Part shown: positions 11,457 through 23,000 of the stretch, one piece after another
Layout of the letters: every line of letters starts with the position of its first letter
Position numbering within the stretch: position 1 is the stretch's first letter
Assembly: GCA_026413225.1 (NCBI GenBank)
Contig: CM048572.1
Location: 9,114,001-9,178,000 of the forward strand
Length of the DNA stretch: 64,000 bases
Source of the DNA: Otis tarda
Taxonomy: Eukaryota; Chordata; Aves; Otidiformes; Otididae
Reading direction: 5' to 3'
Notes under the pieces: model-generated
What the model was told of the DNA's origin: nothing
The model's database searches: none
Seen by the model: only the letters and a program-made list of their open reading frames with translations
Translations under genes and position numbers: made by a program

Positions 11457-11750
11457 GGCAGCAGCGAACAGCGCACGCCGCCTCCGCTGTCTGCAAGGGG
11501 CTTATTACCGACAGGGAACCTCACCCCCCGCGCCCCTCCGCCGCCGAGCCGGGGCGGATGTGGAGGAGCCGAGCATGCTCAGTGGCGGCGGCGAAGCTGC
11601 GGCCGCCCTCACCTGCCGCCGGGCTGAGGGCTCTCGCTGCTGCCGCGCACGCCCACCCCACCACGCTTTAACGCGGCTGAAGGTGCTTCTGGTGCCAGAC
11701 CCCCGGACAAGCACAACCCGTGCGGGAATGTCCCTGACAAGCTAACCCGC
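10900..11750 (-). promoter_or_regulatory. CpG-island promoter of ZFP64
   Basis: A block of about 850 bp with very high GC and many CpG sites, in sharp contrast to the AT-rich surroundings, spanning exon 1, intron 1 and the 5' flank. No TATA box stands out; several GC-box-like stretches are present. The transcription start is probably between about 11,460 and 11,700. CpG-island promoters often fire in both directions, so a short plus-strand upstream antisense RNA is possible but not visible from sequence. Confidence 0.85.
11396..11456 (-). CDS. ZFP64: ZFP64 exon 1 coding part
   Basis: The ATG lies at 11456-11454 in a fair Kozak context (GCC before ATG, A at +4). It encodes 20 residues, MNPGGGGSGGAAPGFPGPVQ, plus the first base of a Phe codon, then the donor T|GTAAGTG. 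The Gly/Pro-rich N-terminus differs from the mammalian one, but the MN start and the VQ-x-PGG junction are kept. The start choice rests on this junction, on phase agreement with exon 2 and on position inside the CpG island. Confidence 0.88.
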
Positions 11751-14649
11751 CATTATTAAACCCTGTGGCCACCAACGCGAGGCCTGTGCGTTCTGAGGGG
11801 TGGACTGCCCCCTGTACGGGGAGCAAATGGCTGCCTCGACCCCGCGCTGAGGCGGCCATGCGCCCCTGCCATGGCTGCGGTAGTGGGGCCAAGGCCTCAC
11901 GTGTGCTTCAACCCAGCCACCCACAGAGGCCTTTATCTTAAATTAGAGCTGTAATTTGTCTAGCAGTGTTTGCAGGAGTTTGGCAGACAGTTAGGGCCGA
12001 CACTGGGATTAAGTCAGGGGATAGTAGAAGCAGTGAAAACAAGCTTCGAGTTTTGGCCTTTTGGGTTGTACTCCTGGTCTTCGTGCAAACACCTGTTCAT
12101 TGCTAGCATACCGCTAATGAGAACCAAACTGGTTGCACGGGTATAATTGTCAGAAAACCACTCTGATTTTCCAGCTTTTCTTACCAATTTTCCTTTTAAA
12201 GCCTTTTCTTATGGGCCATTTGTCCTTTACAAGGCCTCAACCTTCAGTCATGCTTACCCTAAATCTTGAAGATCATTTCATTTTCAGTGCCAAATAAGAA
12301 CCTGGTCCCCACTGAAGTTACTGGAAAGCCTCTCCATTGTTTGTGTGGGTTTCTGGAGGTAGACCTCTATGGGCATTACAGGCAGACAGCGTTCTTCATA
12401 CTTAGGGTTATAGAAAACTCCTTCCTGTAAGATGTCACCCCTTTTAGGGAGGATTGGCATGTTTTGTGCCAAGTGTGTTTAGTGCTTTGCTGCAACAAAC
12501 TGGGTCGGCCATTTTGGAGTGTCAGCTCACTGAAAGTTATGTTGCTTTGCCCTGTATTAAAAATGCAGATGTTCAGGAAAGACCCACAGCATTATACATA
12601 TACTGAGTAGAAAATGGAAATTGAAAGTCAGATGGCCTTTACTTCGGGTAGATGCCTTTTGCTACTTGAATTTCACCAAGCTGTAAGACACAAAATCTCC
12701 ATTGGCATGTGAGCATTAAAGACTCAGTATTTGTCAGCTGAACTCCCTGACAGACACTTTCCATCTACGTGCGCTTTGCATCCAGTTCAGGCTCCTGCTA
12801 CCTTCAAACTTACGTGAGACACTGATATTTCTGATGTGCTCTGGGGAGTGCACAGTAGTGGGGAGGAACACACTTACCTGGCGAAACAGGGGTAAAGGGG
12901 CTGCAGAGGGAGGAAGATGGACTAACATGGGTTACTGAAGATCATACAATGTAGATAACGTGAATGGGAAAACAAACTATTAATTCTGTTTTCGTCTTGC
13001 AAATTTGATTTTGTTGCTGAATGGTTTTATAGCTGTGTAGATATAATGGTGTATTCATTAATAAATGCAGCATAGTGTGCGTATGCACAAAACATACTCT
13101 GAATTTCAGATGCCAGTTCATATTACAGTTGAAGTTTTATTCTCCTGGGAAAGTGGTGCCTGCTTGACATTTCCGTTGACCCATTTTGCCAAAACAATAT
13201 AGCACTGACATGGGATTGTTAGGGGGGCAAGATAAGGCACAAAATGTGATAATCCTAGTTCCACCCTTTGAAACCTTTTAACTGTGTTTGATAGCACATC
13301 CTAGTGCTGGTTGCAAGGATGAAATGTATCTCGCTTCGTGACCTCAGGTATATTTTAATCCAATTTTAGATTAAAAGTTTGATTAACACATTAAAATACT
13401 AATGAAGAAGGAAACCAAATAAACTCCACACAGTGCATATTGAATGTGGAACACTACTAGGAGTTTCAAAATTTATTGAGAATTCCCTTTCTCTCCCAAA
13501 ATAATAATAATTAAAGCATTTATATTGGTTATGGAAATATAGATGGTTTTATGTTAGCATAGCTACACAGCCAGTACCTATAAAGCATAGCACAGAAATG
13601 GGAATATGGTTAGTGTTGATGAGACTGTTGTGGGAATATATCCAAAAGAAGTTAAATCTTAGAGTAAGAGTAATCAACCTGAATCTATTTTTTTTCCACA
13701 GTATAGATAGAGCTGTAGAACTGAAACCTGACTTTTAACTCATTTTGCTGTTCTTTCCAGAACACTATAACCCATTTCCAAAGCTGACAGAGTGTCTGTC
13801 TGTCTATCCAGGCAGACAAATTATAGTTGCAGTCACAGGTGTACTTTGGAGTATAACTTATTTTAATCTATTTCTCCCTTGGTTTAATGCCTTTTCGTTG
13901 GAATAGAAGCCTGCTTGACTTGATTAGAAAAGAATAGGCATTGTGTTTTGTTAAAAGTGAGTTTTCACTTATCCAAGGACCCGTAATGACAGTTAGGCAG
14001 GCTGTGTGCCCTCTTTTGACTGCCAGAACAAATACAGCAGGGAAAGAGCCTTGCAGCCGTACTCGCTGATGTGTTTGTTCCTTCAGACTGGGTGTCAGGG
14101 TAACAATATTTAATTGATACCGGGATAGTCTGAGGTTGGACTACTGAGTCAGATATGAATGGTTTTGTGTCTGGTGCCTTACTGGCTTTTTTAGAAACGT
14201 TTGCTGCATTATTCAATTGGACACTATTAACGAGATATGTTAAATTAACTTACGGGAAAAGATTCAGAGCTAACTGTACTGCTGCAGCTGGCATCTGAAA
14301 GAGGAAGTCCCTCCACCTCTTCCATCATTTCTTCCAGCTGTCTTGCACAAAGCACTTGGTCAGTAGCAAACTGAACTGCTTAGTTCCCTATGCTGGCAAG
14401 GGCTGAAGGCAATTGGAAGGAAAGTGCTCAGTCTTGGACTGCTCCTGCGTTGTTCTTCCCATCGCTGGTATTTCCCAGCATGCTGCAAATACAGCTCGGC
14501 TGGGAATTTTCAGGCTTTTTTCATGGGGGGAAGAGGAGGTGGAACCAAATTAATACTTTTCATAGGGACATAGGAATTTTGATAATGTCTGTGCTGGGAA
14601 GAGTTTTTCAGGTGCAGGCAGCTATGTGTGGTTAAAACCAGAGAGAGAA

Positions 14650-14720
14650 AGGCACTGGCACAAGAAGAACCAGTAGCTTGCAATGCAGGCGCCTGTGGTT
14701 CAAGTCCTTGGCCTTTTACA
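14650..14720 (+). repeat. Possible tRNA-derived SINE (MIR-like) head
   Basis: GGTTCAAGTCC at 14697-14707 is a perfect match to the pol III B-box (GGTTCRANYCC). It follows CAGTAGCTTGCAATGCAGGC, resembling the tRNA-like head of MIR. The A-box is degenerate, so this is a fossil rather than an active tRNA or SINE. Confidence 0.4.
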
Positions 14721-15514
14721 TCTTAAGGGAATATTAACTGTTAAATCACTCTGAGTTCTGTTCTACATACGTGGTTAGAAGAAGAAGAAGAAAAAAAAAG
14801 GTCAGCAGGCACTGACTTCCATGTAATGCAGAGTTTGAAATATTTAAAAAAAAAACCCTTCTGTCTTTGGGATAACAACCACCTTCAGATCCACTGCTGT
14901 TTACAAGAACTCCTGACATATGACACTTCCAAATACATTAATGTAAGGACCTGTCTTTAAAAACATTGGACTTAATTATATCTCTTCTTTGCATAAGATC
15001 CTCATAGTGAAATGTTCTCAGAAGCACACGAGTATGTGCATGACGTGGCTTGCAGAGATACCGGTTATCAAGCGCACGTTTACAGTGAAAGCTCTTTGAG
15101 GCTCACACTGCTCGCTGCTTTGTGTTTCAGCAGTACTTAGCCTGATAAAGGCTTGATGCTAGCTTTGGCATGAACATTGAAAACATCATTATTATCTTAT
15201 TAATAACTAATAACACTCACAGGTCAGGACTTTATTGAATGATGTTCTGGACAGAGAGTTTTCATTTTATTGGACGAGGATTGATGTCTGAGAGTATAGC
15301 ACCGTACCAAGCACTTGAGTCATCGAGCAGAGCTCTGCTGAGATCACACTTGACACTATTTCCAGCCTTTAAGGCATAAATCAATATGCATGTGTAATCT
15401 TCGTCACCCTTAACCTGACTGAAATGAAAATACTGCAGTGCTTCAGGCTCCCTGCAAGTGCAGTGCAAGCAAACAAGGCCCAGAAAAGACAAATGTCAAT
15501 CATGAGAGAGAAAG

Positions 15515-15531
15515 AAAAAAAAAAAAAAAAA
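15515..15531. repeat. Poly(A)17 tract
   Basis: Homopolymer after a GAGAGAAAG purine stretch. Confidence 0.9.
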
Positions 15532-16874
15532 TCAGTCAGAGGCATAAAAAAGTCAGGCCTCATCAGAGCCTCGGAGACAGGAGTTCCCGGGCACTGTGTT
15601 GGACAGCTGTGGCCTCAGTGCTTTCCTGGAGAGATGCATTTATGTACGACAAGAAACGTGCAGACTTTTAGCTTCATACAGAGCTTCCATCCACCCCTCT
15701 GCCATCTGAGATCACACAGGGGCAATGTATCCTACCTTGCAAGCTCAGAGGGAAAAAAAACCAAACCAACCCAAACCTATTGAAGTAGTGGGAAGAGAGT
15801 TATCGGTTGAGCTAGGCAGAGCAAACCCTGACATAGAGAAAGCCCTTTAAGATATTACACCTTTTGTTGTTTTGTGTGCCTTCCACAATGGGCGGTGCAG
15901 GATGGGTTTAAAAGAGGAAAAAAAAAATAGATAGAAACCAGAGGTATAAATGACCAGAACATACCAAGAAGATGTTAAAAAACCCAACAGTATTGCAAGA
16001 AAAGAATATAAACTTGGTTGTAAGCTTGTGGTCACTGAAGGGGGAAAGCTTATCTCTCTTGAAGGCCATGGTGCGAAAACATGACAAGCGAGATTGGAAT
16101 GTGGCCTAGGGGACAGACAAAAAAGAAATGTAAATTATAATTAAAAATTTCAGACATTGAAGATGGAGACAAATGAACGGTGGATTTAGAGAAAAAAAAC
16201 CCAGCCAATTAAGATAACTTGAAGATTCAAACCCCAATTTTTAGCATTTCATAATTATATTGATGGATAATGACATACACAGCAACATAAATGCAGAGCT
16301 CAAATTAATTATGTTAAAATAATAGGTAATCTGTCTCTGTGTTGATAACATATAATTATGATGATGTTTTTCAAATGTTTTCAAATAATGTCATTTCAAT
16401 TCACAATGCAAGGTAGGGATTTTGCTGTTTAATATATTTGCTATTTATACAATATTTTCCAATGTCATTGCTTTCCTCTACAATAAATAAAGTCTAAATA
16501 ATCAGTTAGTACCTTAAGATATTTCTTACTGCTGTATGAACTGTAAAATAACTAAATATGAAAATATTATTTGCTGAAATAGTACATTGACAACTGTGAT
16601 TAAATCTCAAAAGAATACTGTAGCAAAATAGAAATGTATTTTTATGTTGAGGTGTCTAATTATTCATTGTCATAAAGCAGACCTAAATCCACACAGGGGA
16701 AATTTTCAGGGTTTTATGGGGTTAACTATGCAACTACGCTTCACTGTCTTTCACACAATGGAAAATACACGGTTATGATTAGAAAAGTTAGCTATATTGT
16801 TTCAGGATTGAATTCAGTTTCTCAGGGAATTTCTGATTATCTGCAGTCGCTTCTCAGCATAAATTGTCCTTTAT

Positions 16875-17057
16875 CCGATGCCCGGCAGCCTCGGCTGGCG
16901 CAGTCTCCGCGCTCAGTTACTGCCTGCGCGGCTGGAGGTGTGGGGTACGTGAGAGCAGATGACCAGCTGCATCAGTGGGTGCGTACCTGAGCTCTCTGAT
17001 TTTGTTACCGCTGCAGCTGGGTGCACCGGCAGCTTTCAGTGGCTTGGGCTTTTGCGC
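16875..17057. promoter_or_regulatory. Isolated short CpG cluster in AT-rich desert
   Basis: About 13 CpG sites in about 183 bp (for example CTCCGCGCTC and CCTGCGCGGC), flanked on both sides by AT-rich sequence. Too short for a formal CpG island, but unlike its surroundings. It may be an unmethylated enhancer or the start of a noncoding RNA. No motif identifies the factor. Confidence 0.4.
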
Positions 17058-20000
17058 ATGAAAATGCTGTTCCTATATCAGGCTCTGATTATTCTTAGGA
17101 AAATGTTTTATGGTCTTTTTTTTTTTTTTTTTTTTTTTTTGCTGAGAGTTATGTGAACTTCAGATTTTTACTGAATTGGAGTATCCATAAACTGTTCTAA
17201 AACTGATGAATTTTTTTCCAAACTTTGTAATATTTTTGCTGTTTTTTAAAATCTATTGTCTGCAATTTGCTTTTTTTCTTTACAAACCATTCCTCTGCCA
17301 TACCTTGCCTTCCTTCCTGCACCTCTTCTCTCTTTGCATTTGTTTCAGGTCTTTTTTTTTTTTTTTTTTCTAAGTGCAAATTGGCTGCTCTCATAATCTG
17401 AACAAACTTTTAAAACAAATTTACATTATTATGATGATGAATATGTCACACTTGAAAATAAACTAGTTAATTTGTGGAATGTATTTCAGCACATTTTGTA
17501 TAAATATAAAAGTGCAGTAAAACTTCACTGGGATAAACATGATAACAAATAAATGCTGGATCTAAGATTGTACGGCTCCAGTCTCATATTTAGTCACTTT
17601 TATTGTTATTTTGGGGTTAAAAATGGAAAGCAACACCAGCAGAGGGACTCCCTAGATACTCAGTGGAGTTTTGCTTGCTCCCTAGCAGGGCATAGAGGTA
17701 ATTTTATTCCAGAAGCTTTTGAATGCTTTACAAGTAATAGAAACCAAGTGGGAAAAGCATATGCCATATTTTAGTTCTGACACTCTCATAGAAAAGAATA
17801 TATAAAAAAAATTAAAGATTCAAAATACTTGCCTGTGATTCAGTACCTAAAGACTTTCTGGTGTTTTTCAGAATTCCCTCGAGACCTATAAATGCTTCTG
17901 AGCTAGAAGTAACCATTGTAGCTATAGTCACTTATGCCACTTTGTCAAACTAACGAGCCATTGAGTGATGCTATTCCCAGGTTCAACTCTACTGGGGAGG
18001 GAAAGTAGAAAACAAAACTGAAATTTAGACAGAAAGGAATTCCTAAGAGCCAGGACAACTAGAATTTATTAATTCATATACTGCAAGGCTTACAAAAAAT
18101 AATCTTCTTCCTTCAGTTTTTTTCTATAAATCTTACTGTCTTTCATGAAGTCTGTGCATATAGGAAAGACTACAGAATTTCAGAACAAGCGGTGCCTATC
18201 AGTTTGCCGCAAACACACCTTTATTGGGTTTCCTCTTCACACAACCATGGTTTGTGCAAAGGTCCATAAGAGGAATGTTTTACTGTCAGATGATAGCAAG
18301 AAGAACTTCTGCTTATTAGACATCAAACTTCTCCAGTTTTTCAGCTAAAAGATTTCTTCAGCTAGATCAGCTGATGACAGATAAAAATAAAGAGAAAATT
18401 CTTTTTGCATTGTGTAATTATATGTCATTTATTACGTACCATGTCCCAGGCATTGGAGCTACAGCTCCTGACAACCGCAAGTTTTTCCTACAAGAGAAGT
18501 CCTATTCTGAGTTTAGTGGGATAATTCAAGTGAGCAAGAGTTGCATTTCTTTTTATGCTACTGTAGATGACATCTAATATTGTTAGAATTATAAAGTATA
18601 TGAGACACTTTGTTTGTGTGCAAATTTTAATTAACTCAGCCATAACACAGGGAGGTATGACTCTAAATCTTCTTTGTCAGAAATAGTGTGTGAAGAACTC
18701 TGCATTCAAACTGTATAAACATACTGCTATTTTGCAAAGCATCGGAGGATATTTGACTAGAAAATGCTATCTATAGATCTCTAGTTATCAAGATATTTAG
18801 CTTGGTCAGTCCTGAGGTAAAATAATAATTAAAAGTATTTCGGTTTTGCACCACAACTTAATGCTACTATTCTTGAACTCTGTACTGCTCACCGCACAAA
18901 AAAAATAGTAAAATAAATTATAATCCCTCTGAAAGAAGGCTTTAGCTTTGTGTTGTTGTCACAAGATGTTGGTACTTCATTTTTTCAGGCACTGAAAAGA
19001 TCATGAAAAGGGTAACAAACATGAGGGGGTAACATCTTAAGTTCCTTTAGAAGAACATCTGCATGCAAAAATCACATCTAGGGAAATGCTATCTGAACTT
19101 CAACTGCTACTCATTTTCATTTTACAATTAAGTCTTTATCTTGGTAGTATTCCCCATGGTCATATGTGTTTGCTTTCCAGGAATCCTGTAACAAACTAAT
19201 TCATCTATTATCAGGCTTCACGAGTTTCAGAGAGTGTGGCAGCATATTCATTGAAAGCAAATTTAAATTTGCATTGGAAACTTGAACTTAAGAATTAAAT
19301 TTATTCAGTCAAGAATCAGAAACGTAAGAGCATCTTCCTGAAGAAGGCAGAATATCAAATACATAAAACGTATTCGCTTATAAAGAACTACAGAATAGAA
19401 TGTAGCTGCACAAACAATTTTCTGAACATATATAGTAGAAAAAAAAATGATCTTGAGCTCAGAAATAGACAAAAATGCAGTATGTATTGGATACAAAAAA
19501 TTATTAACCAGGATCTGTTGAGTGACCCACCTGAAAGGTCTTGCAGCAATTATGAAACTGTGATGAAAATGAACCTTTCATAACTAGAATCTACTTTTGA
19601 AGCAAATTGGTTGTTTCTGTTATTTTTTTCATTGATTTAATATAACAGATACAGAAAAACAGAGTAATATTTTCTGTGCTTTTATTGAAAAATGCAATGT
19701 TAAACATTATCTACAGCATCTTACCTTCTCTCCCTTTCTCCTTTAGGACCAGCATAGCTCTTACGACTTGCTGCAAAATCTGTATTTTTGAAGAAGTGTT
19801 TTGCAGAAGTGTTAGTGTCCAGAAGAGGGTGCTATTTGGTTGTATTTCTATTTTTTTTTCTGTTTATACGACTGATACAATTGAGTATACTTTGAAACCT
19901 CCTTCCACACATTATTTTATTTTAGGCTCATTAGTGTGAAATTCCATCTTAAATAGCATAGCCTAGCTCTGAAAACTTCAATGCCAGCATAAATTCTTGC

Positions 20001-23000
20001 TCAGCTATATTAAGCAGAACACCTAACAAGTTTAAATTCCAAAGGTCCTTTGTGTCTCTTGACTAGTTGCTACCTATAGCTTATGATATAAAGGTAACTT
20101 CAGGTAATATAGATGCTGTTCCCTGGCGTTTTCATAAAACTCTTATGAAAATGAGATGTACATCTTGCAAGGATATTTCTGTGAATGCTCACAAAGAGAA
20201 AAAAAAAATCTCTGAAAAACAAGCAAAGAAATAAAAACACATTGCACACCACACTTAGCAATTTTTCAATTTAAAATAACTTGGCTATTATTATCTAATT
20301 AACAATCTTCCTCTCCTTAAAGGTGAATATGTTTACCTGCATTTTGCACATAAAGGGAAAGCGAGGCGAAGGGGACTTGCACTGGGAGTGAGGCTAGAGG
20401 TGAATGTCCTCCTTCAGATCCAGCTTTTTCTGGTCCTTGTCACCGCTGCCCATGCAGAGCATTTCCACCTCCATACAACAGGGCAGTCGATCATCGTAAA
20501 TGCTCCCAGCTGTTTTGGTTAACACATTTGTGTAAATCATCTTTACTCACTTGGCTGATTTTGGGTGGAAGGGGTTGGGAAACACCCAAACGGCTCTGCT
20601 GTGGGGCTCAGGCTGGCTGGTCCATGGTAGCCTTTCCACTCACATAGCTGCTTCAAAGTGAGTTTTTGCTTACAGCCACAGCTCCGATTTATAAGACAAG
20701 GACTATCAGACACACCAGCTTATGATATTCTGTAGTAATTAATAATGAGTCCTCAAGGAGATTAAGGTCCACCTCAGGTTTTTGGTACACACTTCCAGCC
20801 CTGTTTTAATTGCTGGGGAAGGAGATAACTTACCTCCTTCAGGATCACACCTGCTCACGCAGCTCTTTCTCTACATAGTCAAGTGGGATTTCAACTCCAG
20901 GCAAGATTTATTCTGTGTAATGGGTCAGTATAAAGCACACATACCTGCATTGGCCTCTCTGCCCAGAACTGGCTTTTGCCCCAAGTCACTCTGTTAACTC
21001 TACTGCTAAGAGAGTTAGAGAACTAGATGGAACTTCAAAACACAAGGTTGAACATCCTAAAAGAGAGGTGGCAGCTGAATCGGAGCAGCAGGTGAAATCA
21101 TCAGGAAGGGATGAGCAGTGGCACAGAGGGAAAGTTACCATCTGCACATGGAGGTTTAGGATTTTGTATTGTCAATCTTTCAGTCACACTGAAATTCAAA
21201 AAGACCTTGATACCTACAACTGTTTGTTACCTGAAGCCCCTTCATCTTAAACATCTTCAAAGTTTGACTGTGGTTAGTACCAGTAAACAGCTGCTATCCA
21301 CCCTATGAAAGGTAATGTTTTCTTCAGAAAGCTTGAGGAGCAAGCTTAAATTTAGAATTGTTACTGAAATAGATTCAGCAGATTCTGTGGGCTACTAATT
21401 TCACGCTATGTAGCCAAAATTCATAAGCCGCTCATACATCCAACTAAGCATAGAATATTTCATTGCCTTTTGAGAGAAAAAAGAAAAACTTGCATATTTT
21501 TCTAGCTGGCATTCTTTGAAAATCACAAAAGTTTCTGTGGAACATTTCAGGGAGAGGCAGTCAACATTTTCCAGAATTTACATGATGAACCAGCTTTGTG
21601 TGGGGTTCACGTTAGTACTGTCTCCTGTTTGTGTTCAACAAACCCTGAACTTGTACATGTTGTGGTGCCTTTGCTTCTCGGTTTGTGCTGCAGCTGTTCT
21701 GTGCAGTAGGTAAAACAAAAGGTTTTAATTAAAACTGACACTGCTGCACCTTGTGCTGCTAGTGACAGTCCTGTTGAAAAGTATCATGAGACGTGTGGAA
21801 GCCCACTGTAAGAACCTGTCCTCCCGTTTGCATCCCAGCATTAATGTGTTTCTCAATCTGGCAAGTGAAAACATCCCTTGAAATTATATTTTTTATGAAA
21901 AATTACTTTTCTGACAAAAATCACTGCGCAAAGCACGCAAACAAATATTTTTCATTGCTGATTTTGGCCAAAGACTGAAAAGAAAAGAGGTCAGTCAGTG
22001 CTTTTGAGGCTATCAGAAAACAAGGATGTTCTCCATCAGTTCCCAGCAAGATGTTTCCAGCTTTTCGAGGAAAAACAGAACAGGTTCACAGATGTAAGTT
22101 TTCCAATTAAAAATCAATTTTTCACAGAAAGTCGTTCTGATTAGTTTTAATGAGAGGTAAGCAATCGTAAATGACATCCTGTGTCTCCAAATTATGTGTT
22201 TGGGTTCAGAGCTGCCCTGCAGCCTCCGTTTAACACCAGAAGGACCCGGTTCACAGTCTTGTTTTGTACCACTTTGACATTTCAAGGATCCACAGGAGCC
22301 GGTTTACTGCAGGGCAATGCCCATTAACCCTGCCTGGCAGGGCACATGAATTCTCAATTACATGATGCCGTGTACCCTCTCCCCATCCACTTTTCCATTT
22401 AAAGCTCCACTTCTCCGTTATAAAGGAATTAACATATTTACAGGAAACCATTGCATGGTGTAAGTGCGCAGAGTCACCGCAGTGGCTTTGCTATGCAAAA
22501 GGGAATCCAGTGAGGGACTCAGCAATCTTCAGCTGTATTACAGCTCCATATGGACTTCATTAGCCTATAATTTCCTAGTGTATGTTGGAGATGAAGCTTA
22601 AATGTTCCTAAATTGTGGGGAAGAAGGCATGGCTTAAAATTACATTTTCTCCCCAACTCATTTTTTGCACTCAGCCAATTAAAAAAAAAATTTCCTGATT
22701 ACATTATTTCTAATTGTAAATATAATAATGAATGCATAAACTGAGCCACTGAGGCATGCATTTAATTCTGAAACCTTAAAGTCATATTTCTACCAACATA
22801 TTATAGTGAAAAGTCAAATAGCAAAGGTTTCCTGCTGTTAAGAAATTGCAAAACTTCTGTATCTTCCATTATTTTTGTTTACTGCTGCTCAAAAGTGTAC
22901 TCAAAAAGCGACCAGATTCAAAGAAGAAAACCACATCAACAATGATTTAATAAGCATAAATTATTTGAAAATATTCTGGGGAAGTCTGTAGTGATTGACT

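Larger units (their letters stand above)
11751..16874. other. Upstream flank of ZFP64, no gene recognised
   Basis: Moderately AT-rich. Contains the tRNA-SINE-like fragment near 14,650 and an A17 tract. The part 16,140-16,560 is very AT-rich, with several homeodomain-core TAATTA/ATTA motifs. No coding exon recognised on either strand. Confidence 0.7.

Noticed and set aside
10853..11745. Several long open frames on both strands (up to 217 codons)
   Set aside because: Stop codons are rare in CpG-island DNA; the peptides are Pro/Arg/Gly/Ala strings without homology. Only the 20-codon start at 11,456 joins a real gene.
14650..14720. A tRNA gene suggested by a perfect B-box
   Set aside because: No cloverleaf can be drawn and the A-box is degenerate; a SINE fossil fits better.
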